Positions 16,057 through 26,047 of a stretch of 64,000 bases of DNA are shown here, piece by piece. This DNA comes from Paenibacillus sp. 1011MAR3C5. Its GTDB lineage: Bacteria; Bacillota; Bacilli; Paenibacillales; Paenibacillaceae. The stretch spans positions 21,111 to 85,110 of the forward strand of contig NZ_QZCF01000014.1 in NCBI RefSeq assembly GCF_003591485.1. Direction: 5' to 3'. Each line of letters starts with the position of its first letter. The stretch's first letter is position 1. The translations under genes were made by a program, and so were the position numbers. Under the pieces are notes generated by a model. The model saw nothing but the letters and a program-made list of their open reading frames with translations. It did not search any database and was not told the origin of the DNA.

Positions 16057-16560
16057 TTGGCTAACGCAAAGATCATCCAAGAGAAACAAGAAGCGGTTGC
16101 TGTGATCCAGTCGAAGTTGACTTCGAGCTCCAGCACGGTTATTGCCGACTATCGCGGATTGAACGTTGCGCAAGTTACTGAACTTCGTAAGCAGCTCCGC
16201 GAGGCGGGCGTTGATTTCCAAGTTCTGAAAAACTCGCTCGTTCGCCGCGCTACTGAAGGTACAGAATTGACGGCGCTTAATGACATTCTGACAGGACCTA
16301 CTGCTGTTGCATTCAGCGGCGACGACGCTGTTGCTCCGGCTAAAATCCTGAACGACTTCGCTAAGAAGAACGACGCTTTGAAATTGAAAGGCGGCGTTGT
16401 TGAAGGTAAAGTCGTGGATACAGATCAAATCAAGGCTCTTGCAGAGCTTCCTTCTCGCGAAGGTTTGCTCTCCATGCTCCTCAGCGTGCTTCAAGCTCCA
16501 GTTCGCAACTTCGCCCTTGCGGTTAAAGCGGTTGGAGAGAAACAAGAAGCAGGCGCTTAA
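16057..16560 (+). CDS. rplJ: 50S ribosomal protein L10
   Basis: 167 residues starting MANAKIIQEKQEAV at a TTG codon, with GGGAGGTG 6-7 bases upstream. The reading frame is open further upstream through the leader, but that part is the conserved L10-leader RNA and not protein. L10 anchors L7/L12 dimers through its C-terminal helix. Confidence 0.95.
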   Translation: MANAKIIQEKQEAVAVIQSKLTSSSSTVIADYRGLNVAQVTELRKQLREAGVDFQVLKNSLVRRATEGTELTALNDILTGPTAVAFSGDDAVAPAKILNDFAKKNDALKLKGGVVEGKVVDTDQIKALAELPSREGLLSMLLSVLQAPVRNFALAVKAVGEKQEAGA

Positions 16561-16647
16561 TCACATTTGTGATGTCCTTGAAGTCGGACTCGCTTCGGCT
16601 TCGTAACTTGCAATACCAAAAACTAAACCATTTCGGAGGTATATACC

Positions 16648-17010
16648 ATGTCTAAAGAGCAAATCTTGGAAGCAATTAAAGGTATGACTGTTCTTGAACT
16701 GAACGATCTTGTTAAAGCAATCGAAGAAGAATTCGGCGTAACAGCTGCAGCTCCAGTTGCAGTAGTAGCTGGCGGCGGCGCTGCTGAAGCTGCTGCTCAA
16801 ACTGAGTTCGACGTTATCTTGACAAGCGCTGGCGCTTCCAAAATCAACGTTATCAAAGTGGTTCGCGAAATCACTGGTCTTGGCCTGAAAGAAGCTAAAG
16901 ATCTGGTTGACGGCGCTCCTAAACCAATCAAAGAAAAAGTTGGCGAAGATGAAGCTAACAGCGTGAAAGCTAAGCTTGAAGAAGCTGGCGCTTCCGTAGA
17001 AGTTAAGTAA
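16648..17010 (+). CDS. rplL: 50S ribosomal protein L7/L12
   Basis: 120 residues: N-terminal dimerisation helices, an Ala-rich hinge (AAAPVAVVAGGGAAEAAA, about 37-54) and the globular factor-binding domain ending KLEEAGASVEVK. It recruits translational GTPases. GGAGGTAT precedes the ATG. Confidence 0.97.
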   Translation: MSKEQILEAIKGMTVLELNDLVKAIEEEFGVTAAAPVAVVAGGGAAEAAAQTEFDVILTSAGASKINVIKVVREITGLGLKEAKDLVDGAPKPIKEKVGEDEANSVKAKLEEAGASVEVK

Positions 17011-17065
17011 TTTGACTTCACAACATGACAGCATGGTTGGCTGATTGGCGAGCTTATGCTGAGGG

Positions 17066-17100
17066 ACCCCTTAGAACCGCATGGTTTTAAGGGGTTCGTT
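17066..17100 (+). terminator. Terminator after rplL
   Basis: 13-bp stem (17066-17078 with 17083-17095, one G-U) with GCAT loop and a short TTCGTTGT tail. Some readthrough to rpoB is possible, although rpoB has its own promoter. Confidence 0.7.
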
Positions 17101-17116
17101 GTATGTTATAGAGGTT

Positions 17117-17319
17117 GTTCAAAAAGTCCGTTTTTGATCACGGAGCAGATCAGGAAGCCTACTCGACATTGAATATGTCATTCAGCCGGAACCTCCGGTG
17201 CTCACGTAGCTTTCACTACGCGCCTCATTTCCTGGCTTTATCCCATCTTCTGCAGCGTTTTGAAAATAACGCATCATCGGAAGCATAAGCTCATGTGCTG
17301 AAAACCGGACTTTTTGAAC
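17117..17319. mobile_element. 203-bp MITE-like element with 14-bp terminal inverted repeats
   Basis: Perfect 14-bp ends GTTCAAAAAGTCCG and CGGACTTTTTGAAC bound a non-coding interior containing small internal dyads (CCGGAACCTCCGG, CGTAG..CTACG). There is no transposase frame. No clear target duplication is visible. Its interior resembles repeats I recall from many Paenibacillus genomes, which suggests a dispersed non-autonomous element. Confidence 0.75.
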
Positions 17320-17358
17320 TCTCACTTATAGGGAGTTATGCGTAAAGGAGGCGGAAGG

Positions 17359-17955
17359 ATGTCTGGCCATTATTACTCCAAGAAGCCAGAGGTGAATCAT
17401 AACAGGCAGACCCATGCCGATTCACTCAGAGGTTTTTCGATGAAATTCGTCACGGACGCCGGTGTATTCTCCAAAACAGGTGTCGATTACGGGAGCAGAG
17501 TGCTGGTTGAGACGATGCAATTAGATGAAGGAGACCGTGTGCTGGACGTAGGCTGCGGCTATGGTCCTATCGGGCTAACGGCAGCGAAGCTGGTCGGCTC
17601 CGGGCATGTTACGATGATTGATATCAATGAACGCGCTGTCGAGCTAGCCAAGGAAAATGCGAAGCTAAACAAAATTACGAATGTAACGGCGATTCAAAGC
17701 GACCTGTTCGAAGCGGTCAAGACTGACCGATTCAATGTGATATTGACCAATCCTCCAATCAGGGCCGGGAAGACGGTCGTTCACCAAATCTTTGAAGAAG
17801 GTTATGCTTTATTGCAAGAAGGCGGCAGCATGTGGGTGGTCATTCAGAAGAAGCAAGGCGCTCCGTCCGCTATGGATAAGCTTGAAGCGATATTCGGAGA
17901 AGTGGAAGAAATGACGAAGGATAAGGGCTATTGGATTTTGCGGGCGCAGAAATAA
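17359..17955 (+). CDS. ybxB: RsmC/RlmG-type class I SAM methyltransferase (YbxB)
   Basis: 198 residues. The SAM-binding motif I VLDVGCGYGPIGLTAAKL, acidic motif II (TMIDINERAVELA) and catalytic NPPIR (ILTNPPIR) define the small-domain N2-guanine rRNA methyltransferases of the RsmC/RlmG group; the rRNA target in Bacillus-type proteins is not known to me. AAGGAGG sits before the ATG at 17359; the seven codons upstream include the ribosome site itself. Position rplL-ybxB-rpoB matches Bacillus. Confidence 0.9.
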   Translation: MSGHYYSKKPEVNHNRQTHADSLRGFSMKFVTDAGVFSKTGVDYGSRVLVETMQLDEGDRVLDVGCGYGPIGLTAAKLVGSGHVTMIDINERAVELAKENAKLNKITNVTAIQSDLFEAVKTDRFNVILTNPPIRAGKTVVHQIFEEGYALLQEGGSMWVVIQKKQGAPSAMDKLEAIFGEVEEMTKDKGYWILRAQK

Positions 17956-17973
17956 GCCTAAAAAAGATTTGAC

Positions 17974-18003
17974 TTGACATTTTGAATATGGTAGTATTAT
18001 AAA
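17974..18003 (+). promoter_or_regulatory. Promoter upstream of rpoB
   Basis: TTGACA at 17974-17979, 18-bp spacer, TATAAA at 17998-18003 (TATTAT at 17995 is an alternative). A second perfect TATAAT near 18100 lacks a good -35. The remaining leader to 18302 is about 300 bp without a gene. Confidence 0.6.
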
Positions 18004-18302
18004 ATGTCAGCATAAAATTGCTTGAAATCTCTTTAGTCAACTAAAATGTCAAGTGCAAATTTTTAGCGCGGAATGCATACTTTTGCATCATTTGACGTAT
18101 AATGTTTACATTTTGGGCAAAATTACTTGATATGACACCGTCGCACCCGCGCTGCGAATGGTAGCTGCCGGAAACATGCTCTTTTTTCGAACTATATTCG
18201 ATAAGGGCTTTTCTTTATTTATCTATATAGGCGGGTGATGCCGTCTAGGGTAACGCAGCGAAGTATCGATGCTGTGAGACAGACATGAGGGGTGAGGTTA
18301 AG

Positions 18303-21300
18303 TTGGCAGGACAACTTGTTCAGTATGGTCGGCGGACGCGGAGAAGCTACGCTCGGATCAACGAGGTGCTGGAAGTCCCGAACCTGATTGAAATCCAACA
18401 AAAATCGTATGAGAAATTTCTGGAGACCGATCTGATCGAGCTGTTCCAGGATATCTCGCCGATTTCGGACTTTACGGGTAATCTATCGCTTGAGTTTATC
18501 GATTATAGCTTGGGCGAGCCGAAATATTCGGTGGATGAATCAAAAGAGCGCGACGTGACGTATGCGGCACCGCTGCGCGTGAAGGTTCGTCTGTTCAATA
18601 AGGAAACGGGCGAGGTTAAGGAACAAGAAGTGTTCATGGGTGATTTCCCGCTGATGACGGAGACAGGCACGTTTATTATTAACGGCGCCGAGCGCGTTAT
18701 CGTCAGCCAATTGGTTCGCTCCCCAAGTGTGTACTTCAGCACGAAGGTTGATAAGAACGGGAAGAAGACGTACACGGCGACGGTCATTCCGAACCGTGGC
18801 GCTTGGCTGGAGCTGGAGACAGACGCCAAAGACATTATTTACGTTCGTATCGACCGGACCCGGAAAATACCGGTAACGGTGCTTTTGCGTGCACTAGGCT
18901 TTGGCACAGACGCGGAAATTTTGGATTTGCTCGGCCATGACGAGTATATTCGCAACACGCTGGACAAGGATAGCACGGATTCCACGGAAAAAGCGCTGAT
19001 TGAGATCTACGAGCGTCTTCGTCCGGGCGAGCCTCCTACCTTGGACAATGCGAAGAGTCTATTGGTCGCGCGTTTCTTTGACCCGAAACGATATGACTTG
19101 GCCAATGTAGGCCGTTATAAGATAAACAAGAAGCTCCACATCAAGAACCGACTGTTCAATCAGCGTCTTGCCGAGAATCTGGTTGATCCGTCCACGGGCG
19201 AGATCATCGCAGAGACGGGCCAGATGATTGACCGTCGTTTGCTTGATGAAATCCTCGAGAAGCTCGAGACAGATGTAGGCTTCAAGACATACCATGTGGC
19301 TAACGGTGTACTGGATGCTGATAGTATTCCACTACAAGCGATCAGTGTATTCTCGCCATTGGACGATAACAAAGTGATTAAGGTCATTGCCAACGGCATA
19401 ATTGACAAATCCGTTAAGCACATTACGCCTGCGGATATCATTTCGTCCATTAACTATTTCATTAACTTGCTGCACGGCGTTGGCAGCACGGACGATATTG
19501 ACCATCTGGGCAACCGTCGTCTGCGCTCTGTCGGCGAGTTGCTGCAGAATCAATTCCGTATCGGTCTATCCCGTATGGAACGTGTCGTTCGCGAGCGGAT
19601 GTCCATCCAGGACGCGAATGCGATCACGCCGCAAGCGCTGATCAACATTCGTCCGGTTATCGCATCGATCAAAGAGTTTTTCGGTTCTTCCCAGCTGTCC
19701 CAGTTCATGGACCAGACGAATCCGCTTGCGGAACTTACGCATAAGCGCCGTCTGTCCGCACTCGGACCTGGCGGTCTGACGCGTGAGCGCGCTGGCTTCG
19801 AAGTTCGTGACGTCCATCACTCGCACTATGGCCGTATGTGCCCGATCGAGACGCCAGAGGGACCGAACATTGGTCTGATCAACTCCTTGTCTACGTTCGC
19901 CCGCATCAATGAATACGGCTTTATTGAAGCGCCGTATCGTTGGGTTGATCCGAAAACAGGCATTGTAACCGAGCAGATTGCTTATCTGACGGCAGATGAA
20001 GAGGACAACTACGTAATCGCGCAAGCGAACGCTGAGCTGAATTCGGAGAGCAAGTTCGCCGAAGCACAGACCATTGTCCGTTATAATAAACAAGCAGACA
20101 ACATCTTAACCATGCCAAGCGACCGCGTTGACTACATGGACGTATCGCCTAAGCAGGTCGTATCGGTTGCGACGGCGCTTATTCCGTTCCTGGAAAATGA
20201 TGACTCCAACCGCGCCCTGATGGGTTCGAACATGCAGCGGCAGGCTGTTCCGCTTCTTATTCCGAAAGCGCCGTTCGTCGGCACAGGAATGGAGCATAAG
20301 GCGGCGAAGGATTCCGGCGTGTGTATCGTCTCCAAGTATGACGGTGTCATTGAGCGCGCGTCTGCGAACGAGATTTGGCTGCGCCGCGTCGAGACGATTG
20401 ACGGCAAGCAAGTAACCGGCGATCTGATCAAGCACAAGCTGCATAAGTTCATGCGTTCCAACCAAGGAACATGCATTAACCAACGTCCGCTTGTCCGCAA
20501 GGGCGATGTCATCAAGAAAGGCGACATCATGGCAGACGGTCCATCCACAGAGATGGGCGAATTGGCACTTGGACGCAACGTTGTCGTAGCCTTCATGACT
20601 TGGGAAGGTTACAACTACGAGGATGCCATCTTGCTTAGCGAGAAATTGGTGAAGGAAGATGTTTACACTTCCATTCACATTGAAGAATATGAATCCGAAG
20701 CCCGCGATACCAAGCTGGGACCTGAGGAAATTACGCGTGATATCCCTAACGTGGGTGAAGAAGCGCTCCGCAATCTCGACGAGCGCGGTATTATCCGCGT
20801 CGGCGCCGAGATCAGCGCAGGCGACATCCTCGTAGGTAAAGTAACGCCGAAGGGCGTAACAGAGCTGACTGCCGAAGAGAGATTGCTCCATGCGATCTTC
20901 GGTGAGAAGGCACGCGAGGTTCGTGATACGTCGCTGCGCGTACCGCATGGTACGGACGGCATCGTCGTAGACGTGAAGGTATTCACACGCGAGAACGGTG
21001 ACGAGCTGCCTCCTGGCGTGAATCAATTGGTCCGCGCTTATATCGCTCAGAAGCGTAAAATCTCTGAAGGCGATAAAATGGCCGGACGTCACGGCAACAA
21101 GGGTGTTATCGCCCGCATCATGCCGGAAGAGGATATGCCGTTCCTGCCGGACGGAACGCCTGTTGAAGTCGTTCTGAACCCGCTGGGCGTACCTTCCCGG
21201 ATGAACATCGGCCAGGCGCTCGAAGTTCACCTTGGCATGGCGTGCAAACACCTGGGCCTACATGCTGCAACTCCTGTATTTGACGGCGCTCGTGAGAACG

Positions 21301-21848
21301 ACGTATTCGATACGATGGAAGAAGCAGGCATGCAGCGTAACGGTAAGACGGTTCTGTACGACGGACGTACAGGCGAGTCCTTCGAACGTGAAGTGACCGT
21401 CGGCGTCATGTACATGATCAAACTTGCGCACATGGTTGACGACAAGATCCATGCCCGTTCGACGGGTCCTTACTCGCTCGTTACGCAGCAGCCACTCGGC
21501 GGTAAAGCCCAGTTCGGCGGACAGCGCTTCGGTGAGATGGAGGTTTGGGCGCTCGAGGCCTACGGTGCAGCCTACACGCTGCAAGAGATTCTTACGGTCA
21601 AATCCGACGACGTGGTCGGCCGCGTGAAGACGTATGAATCGATCGTAAAAGGCGAGAACGTTCCGGAGCCTGGCGTTCCAGAGTCGTTTAAAGTATTGAT
21701 CAAAGAGCTTCAAAGCTTGGGCATGGACGTGAAGATCCTGACCGAGAATGAAGAAGAGATCGAGATGAAAGAAATCGACGATGACGAAGAGGCAACTGGC
21801 GATAAGCTCAACCTCAACCTAGAAGGCGCAGAAGCAGGCGTTGAATAA
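18303..21848 (+). CDS. rpoB: RNA polymerase beta subunit
   Basis: 1181 residues starting MAGQLVQYGRR at a TTG codon, with TGAGGT 5-6 bases ahead; an in-frame ATG at 18285 lacks a ribosome site. The rifampicin region (about 19680-19790: SQLSQFMDQTNPLAELTHKR, then RLSALGPGG) has the wild-type residues at the main resistance positions. Catalytic-core segments such as GRMCPIETPEGPNIGLI and the lysine-rich KMAGRHGNKGVI are present. The C-terminus is acidic (EEIEMKEIDDDEEATGDKLN), as in other low-GC Gram-positives. Confidence 0.97.
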   Translation: MAGQLVQYGRRTRRSYARINEVLEVPNLIEIQQKSYEKFLETDLIELFQDISPISDFTGNLSLEFIDYSLGEPKYSVDESKERDVTYAAPLRVKVRLFNKETGEVKEQEVFMGDFPLMTETGTFIINGAERVIVSQLVRSPSVYFSTKVDKNGKKTYTATVIPNRGAWLELETDAKDIIYVRIDRTRKIPVTVLLRALGFGTDAEILDLLGHDEYIRNTLDKDSTDSTEKALIEIYERLRPGEPPTLDNAKSLLVARFFDPKRYDLANVGRYKINKKLHIKNRLFNQRLAENLVDPSTGEIIAETGQMIDRRLLDEILEKLETDVGFKTYHVANGVLDADSIPLQAISVFSPLDDNKVIKVIANGIIDKSVKHITPADIISSINYFINLLHGVGSTDDIDHLGNRRLRSVGELLQNQFRIGLSRMERVVRERMSIQDANAITPQALINIRPVIASIKEFFGSSQLSQFMDQTNPLAELTHKRRLSALGPGGLTRERAGFEVRDVHHSHYGRMCPIETPEGPNIGLINSLSTFARINEYGFIEAPYRWVDPKTGIVTEQIAYLTADEEDNYVIAQANAELNSESKFAEAQTIVRYNKQADNILTMPSDRVDYMDVSPKQVVSVATALIPFLENDDSNRALMGSNMQRQAVPLLIPKAPFVGTGMEHKAAKDSGVCIVSKYDGVIERASANEIWLRRVETIDGKQVTGDLIKHKLHKFMRSNQGTCINQRPLVRKGDVIKKGDIMADGPSTEMGELALGRNVVVAFMTWEGYNYEDAILLSEKLVKEDVYTSIHIEEYESEARDTKLGPEEITRDIPNVGEEALRNLDERGIIRVGAEISAGDILVGKVTPKGVTELTAEERLLHAIFGEKAREVRDTSLRVPHGTDGIVVDVKVFTRENGDELPPGVNQLVRAYIAQKRKISEGDKMAGRHGNKGVIARIMPEEDMPFLPDGTPVEVVLNPLGVPSRMNIGQALEVHLGMACKHLGLHAATPVFDGARENDVFDTMEEAGMQRNGKTVLYDGRTGESFEREVTVGVMYMIKLAHMVDDKIHARSTGPYSLVTQQPLGGKAQFGGQRFGEMEVWALEAYGAAYTLQEILTVKSDDVVGRVKTYESIVKGENVPEPGVPESFKVLIKELQSLGMDVKILTENEEEIEMKEIDDDEEATGDKLNLNLEGAEAGVE

Positions 21849-21861
21849 CACGATGACTGAG

Positions 21862-21900
21862 CTTCAATCGGGAGCCGCTTCGGCGGCCCCGCGATTGAAG
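21862..21900 (+). other. Intercistronic hairpin between rpoB and rpoC
   Basis: A 9-bp outer stem (21862-21870 with 21892-21900) encloses a 5-bp GC stem with a TTCG tetraloop (21874-21887). No T-run follows, so it is more likely an mRNA processing or stability element than a terminator. Confidence 0.55.
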
Positions 21901-21949
21901 TTCAGCTTCTGATAAGACACAGTCATACATGACGAAGGAGGGTTGCTCC

Positions 21950-24900
21950 TTGTTGGACGTGAACAACTTCGAGTATATGAAAATTGGTCTGGCTTCGCCG
22001 GATAAAATTCGCTCGTGGTCCCGCGGAGAAGTCAAGAAGCCGGAAACCATTAACTACAGAACGCTTAAGCCCGAGAAGGAAGGTCTCTTCTGTGAGAAGA
22101 TTTTCGGACCGACCAAGGATTGGGAATGTCATTGCGGTAAGTACAAACGCGTACGCTACAAAGGCGTAGTCTGCGATCGCTGCGGAGTAGAAGTAACCCG
22201 CGCGAAAGTACGCCGTGAACGTATGGGCCACATCGAGCTTGCAGCTCCTGTATCCCACATCTGGTACTTCAAAGGCATTCCAAGCCGCATGGGTCTTGCA
22301 CTGGATATGTCCCCTCGCTCCCTTGAGGAGATCATCTATTTCGCATCTTATGTCGTGACGGATCCAGGCGATACGCCGCTTGAGAAAAAACAGCTCCTGT
22401 CCGAGAAGGAATACCGCAGCTACCGTGAGAAGTACGGCTACGGCTTCCAAGCTGGCATGGGTGCTGAAGCTGTCAAGAAGCTGCTTCAAGACATCGACGT
22501 TGAGCGCGAGCTTGAGACGCTGAAGGAAGAGCTTCGCACGGCACAAGGCCAACGCCGTAACCGCGCGATTAAGCGCCTTGAAGTTATTGAAGCATTCCGT
22601 AATTCCGGCAATCAGCCGGAGTGGATGATTCTTGATGTGCTGCCGGTAATCCCGCCGGAGCTTCGCCCGATGGTACAGCTGGACGGCGGCCGCTTCGCGA
22701 CCTCCGACCTGAATGATCTGTACCGCCGCGTAATTAACCGGAACAATCGTCTGAAACGCCTGCTTGATCTGGGCGCTCCGGACATTATCGTACAGAACGA
22801 GAAACGTATGCTTCAGGAAGCGGTTGACGCCCTGATCGACAACGGCCGTCGCGGCCGTCCGGTAACAGGACCAGGCAATCGTCCACTGAAATCCCTCAGT
22901 CATATGCTGAAGGGTAAGCAAGGCCGTTTCCGTCAGAACTTGCTCGGTAAACGTGTCGACTACTCTGGTCGTTCCGTTATCGTTGTAGGTCCTAACCTGA
23001 AAATGTTCCAATGCGGCCTTCCGAAGGAAATGGCGCTGGAGCTGTTCAAGCCTTTCGTGATGAAGGAGCTTGTGAACAAAGGTCTTGCTCACAACATCAA
23101 GAGCGCAAAACGTAAAGTCGAGCGCGTAAGTCCTGAAGTATGGGACGTTCTTGAAGAAGTCATCAAGGAGCATCCGGTTCTCTTGAACCGTGCACCGACG
23201 CTTCACAGACTTGGTATTCAAGCATTCGAACCGATTCTGGTCGAAGGCCGCGCCATCAAGCTGCATCCGCTCGTATGTACGGCTTATAACGCCGACTTCG
23301 ACGGTGACCAGATGGCCGTTCACGTTCCGCTGTCTGCGGAAGCGCAAGCCGAAGCTCGCCTTCTCATGCTGGCATCCGGCAACATCCTGAACCCGAAAGA
23401 CGGCAAGCCTGTTGTTACGCCTTCCCAGGATATGGTTCTGGGCAGCTACTATCTGACGATGGATAACATCGAAGCTAAAGGCACAGGTTCCGTATTCGCA
23501 ACGGTGAATGAAGCGATCTCCGCATACCAACGCGGAATCGTATCCCTGCACGCGCGTATCTTCATTCCGGTGAAGGTCCTGAAGAAAACCAACTTCACAG
23601 AGCAACAGCAAGCTTCCTTGCTCGTTACGACTGTAGGTAAAGTCATCTTCAACGAAATCTTCCCAGAAGATTTCCCTTACATCAACGAAGCGACGAAGGT
23701 TAACTTGCTGCAAGGCACTCCTGATAAGTACTTTGTGTACGAAAAGGGCGCCGATTTGCAGAAGTTCATCGACGACTTGGCTACGCCGGGCGCGGTAGGC
23801 AAAGACTACCTTGGCCAAATTATTGCGGAATGCTTCCGTCAATACCATACAACGCTGACTGCGGTTATCCTTGACCGTATCAAGCAGCTTGGTTTCACGT
23901 ATTCCACTAAAGCGGGTATTACGATCGGTGTTGCCGACGTTATTATTCCGAAGGAAAAAGTGGAAATCATGAAAGCATCCGACGAGAAGGTTGCTACCGT
24001 TATGAATCAGTACCGCCGCGGTCTGATCACGAACGAAGAGCGTTATGACCGTATCATCGGTATCTGGAGTAAATGTAAGGACGAAATTACGGAAGTTCTC
24101 ATGAAATCGATGGATCGTTACAACAACATCATGCTCATGGTGGATTCCAAAGCACGGGGTAACAAATCCCAGATTACACAGCTTGGCGGTATGCGCGGTC
24201 TGATGGCGAATCCATCCGGTCGTATCATCGAGTTGCCAATCAAATCGAACTTCCGTGAAGGCCTGACGGTCCTCGAGTACTTTATCTCGACGCACGGTGC
24301 GCGTAAAGGTCTTGCCGATACAGCGCTTCGTACTGCTGACTCCGGTTACCTGACTCGCCGTCTGGTAGACGTGGCGCAGGACGTAATCGTCCGCGAAGAC
24401 GATTGCGGCACGGACAAAGGCTTCACAGTCAGCAAGATCCAGGATGGCAAAGAGGTTATCGAGGATCTGTATGACCGTATCGAAGGCCGCTATGCATTCG
24501 AGACGATCCGTCATCCGCAGACGGGCGAAGTGATCGTCAACCGCAGCGAGCTGATCGATTCGAACAAAGCCGATGCGATCATCGATGCTGGCGTAGAGCG
24601 TCTGCAAATTCGCTCTGTACTCAGCTGTCGTGCGCGTCATGGCGTATGTAAGATCTGTTACGGACGCAACCTGGCGACTGGCAAGCACGTTGAGATCGGC
24701 GAAGCGGTAGGCATTATCGCGGCGCAATCGATCGGCGAGCCGGGTACACAGCTGACGATGCGTACGTTCCATACAGGCGGCGTTGCCGGCGACGATATCA
24801 CGCAAGGTCTTCCGCGTATTCAGGAGCTCTTCGAGGCTCGTAATCCGAAAGGCCAAGCGATCATCTCCGAGCTTGACGGCGTCATCAAAGAAATTCGCGA

Positions 24901-25576
24901 AGCAAAAGACCGTCGCGAGATCGAGGTTCAAGGCGAAGCCGAGTCCAAGGTCTATGCGGTCACTTACGGCTCGCGTATCCGCGTAGCGGAAGGCCAGCAC
25001 ATCGAAGCAGGCGACGAGCTGACAGACGGTTCGATCGATCCGAAGGATATGCTTCGCATCAAAGGCATTCGCGGCGTACAGAACTACATCCTGCAAGAGG
25101 TACAGCGCGTATACCGTAACCAAGGCGTTGAGATCAATGATAAGCACGTCGAGGTTATGATCAAGCAAATGCTGCGCAAAATCCGCATCGTCGATGCCGG
25201 CGATACGACTCTGCTGCCAGGCGCATTCGTAGACATTCATGAATACGAATCCGCTAACCGCGAAGCGATCTTTGCAGGCAAAGAGCCGGCGGTTGCGAAG
25301 CCAGTATTGCTCGGTATTACGAAAGCGTCCCTCGAGACGGATTCCTTCTTGTCTGCAGCTTCCTTCCAGGAGACAACTCGTGTCCTGACGGACGCAGCGA
25401 TCAAAGGCAAGGTCGACCAGCTTCTTGGTCTGAAGGAGAATGTTATCATCGGCAAGCTGATCCCGGCTGGTACGGGTATGCAGCGCTACCGCAACATTCG
25501 CTTCGCAGGCCTGGAAGAAGAAGCAGTCGAAGGTGCCGAGAAAAGTGAAGCTGCTGAGCCATTGGCAGTAGAATAA
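21950..25576 (+). CDS. rpoC: RNA polymerase beta' subunit
   Basis: 1208 residues starting MLDVNNFEYMKIGLASPDKI at TTG 21950, with AAGGAGGG 7 bases upstream. The N-terminal zinc site (CHCGKYKRVRYKGVVCDRCG), the catalytic NADFDGDQM triad and the bridge/trigger-loop region (GEPGTQLTMRTFHTGG) are all present; a second zinc cluster is CRARHGVCKICYG. The gene ends before a strong terminator. Confidence 0.97.
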   Translation: MLDVNNFEYMKIGLASPDKIRSWSRGEVKKPETINYRTLKPEKEGLFCEKIFGPTKDWECHCGKYKRVRYKGVVCDRCGVEVTRAKVRRERMGHIELAAPVSHIWYFKGIPSRMGLALDMSPRSLEEIIYFASYVVTDPGDTPLEKKQLLSEKEYRSYREKYGYGFQAGMGAEAVKKLLQDIDVERELETLKEELRTAQGQRRNRAIKRLEVIEAFRNSGNQPEWMILDVLPVIPPELRPMVQLDGGRFATSDLNDLYRRVINRNNRLKRLLDLGAPDIIVQNEKRMLQEAVDALIDNGRRGRPVTGPGNRPLKSLSHMLKGKQGRFRQNLLGKRVDYSGRSVIVVGPNLKMFQCGLPKEMALELFKPFVMKELVNKGLAHNIKSAKRKVERVSPEVWDVLEEVIKEHPVLLNRAPTLHRLGIQAFEPILVEGRAIKLHPLVCTAYNADFDGDQMAVHVPLSAEAQAEARLLMLASGNILNPKDGKPVVTPSQDMVLGSYYLTMDNIEAKGTGSVFATVNEAISAYQRGIVSLHARIFIPVKVLKKTNFTEQQQASLLVTTVGKVIFNEIFPEDFPYINEATKVNLLQGTPDKYFVYEKGADLQKFIDDLATPGAVGKDYLGQIIAECFRQYHTTLTAVILDRIKQLGFTYSTKAGITIGVADVIIPKEKVEIMKASDEKVATVMNQYRRGLITNEERYDRIIGIWSKCKDEITEVLMKSMDRYNNIMLMVDSKARGNKSQITQLGGMRGLMANPSGRIIELPIKSNFREGLTVLEYFISTHGARKGLADTALRTADSGYLTRRLVDVAQDVIVREDDCGTDKGFTVSKIQDGKEVIEDLYDRIEGRYAFETIRHPQTGEVIVNRSELIDSNKADAIIDAGVERLQIRSVLSCRARHGVCKICYGRNLATGKHVEIGEAVGIIAAQSIGEPGTQLTMRTFHTGGVAGDDITQGLPRIQELFEARNPKGQAIISELDGVIKEIREAKDRREIEVQGEAESKVYAVTYGSRIRVAEGQHIEAGDELTDGSIDPKDMLRIKGIRGVQNYILQEVQRVYRNQGVEINDKHVEVMIKQMLRKIRIVDAGDTTLLPGAFVDIHEYESANREAIFAGKEPAVAKPVLLGITKASLETDSFLSAASFQETTRVLTDAAIKGKVDQLLGLKENVIIGKLIPAGTGMQRYRNIRFAGLEEEAVEGAEKSEAAEPLAVE

Positions 25577-25607
25577 GCGTTTATCGCCTTATCAGGCGAT
25601 TCGATAG

Positions 25608-25665
25608 AGCGACACATGGGTTCTCGCACGTTGTGCAGACGACCCATGTGTCGCTTTTCTTTGTT
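25608..25665 (+). terminator. Terminator after rpoC
   Basis: 14-bp perfect stem (25608-25621 with 25642-25655) and TTTTCTTTGTTTTC tail. It ends the rpoBC unit. Confidence 0.85.
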
Positions 25666-25711
25666 TTCGGTGTAAACATGGCAGAGGGGTATGGAATATG
25701 CTAATAGTGAT

Positions 25712-25731
25712 CCATCATTTTCAAATGATGG
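25712..25731. promoter_or_regulatory. Perfect 20-bp dyad upstream of the small membrane-protein gene
   Basis: CCATCATTT-TC-AAATGATGG, 9-bp arms, with no T-tract after it. A regulator-binding site or small hairpin; nothing else is recognisable between 25666 and 25825. Confidence 0.35.
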
Positions 25732-25825
25732 GAATGAAGAAGCAACTTTGAAGCTGGGCTAAGCGTTCTATTGGATGAGAGCGCTTTGACAGCTTCTTTT
25801 AACAAAGCAAAGGGAGCTGAATGAT

Positions 25826-26047
25826 GTGAAGACCATCTCATTAAAGCTGCTTGTTCTAATTATGTTAATTGTGCTGGCGGTCATTTCTATATGGCTGGAG
25901 CGCAAAGCCGATGATGGAGCTGCCAGCGGGGCAATAGGCGATCAGGTAATTGTAGTTACCGACATGGAAGAGCTGAGCGAGTTGTGGCTATCATCTGATG
26001 GGACAGTCAGTCCCCTAAGTGAAATTCAGTTGGAAGGCTTCGACTGA
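25826..26047 (+). CDS. Small single-span membrane protein, unknown
   Basis: 73 residues from a GTG start; AAAGGG lies about 11 bases upstream. The only clear feature is an N-terminal membrane span (about residues 5-23) ending in WLERKADDG; the rest is polar and probably outside the membrane. The span-then-LERK/WERK junction resembles the start of the next protein. I do not recognise it. It occupies the place where Bacillus has ybxF. Confidence 0.6.
   Translation: MKTISLKLLVLIMLIVLAVISIWLERKADDGAASGAIGDQVIVVTDMEELSELWLSSDGTVSPLSEIQLEGFD

Noticed and set aside
20106..21251. Long minus-strand frame antisense to rpoB
   Set aside because: Shadow of rpoB; no start signal or domain.
21923..25240. 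1105-codon open frame on the minus strand antisense to rpoC
   Set aside because: It mirrors the codon structure of rpoC, whose catalytic motifs are intact; the antisense translation has no recognisable domain and no ribosome site.
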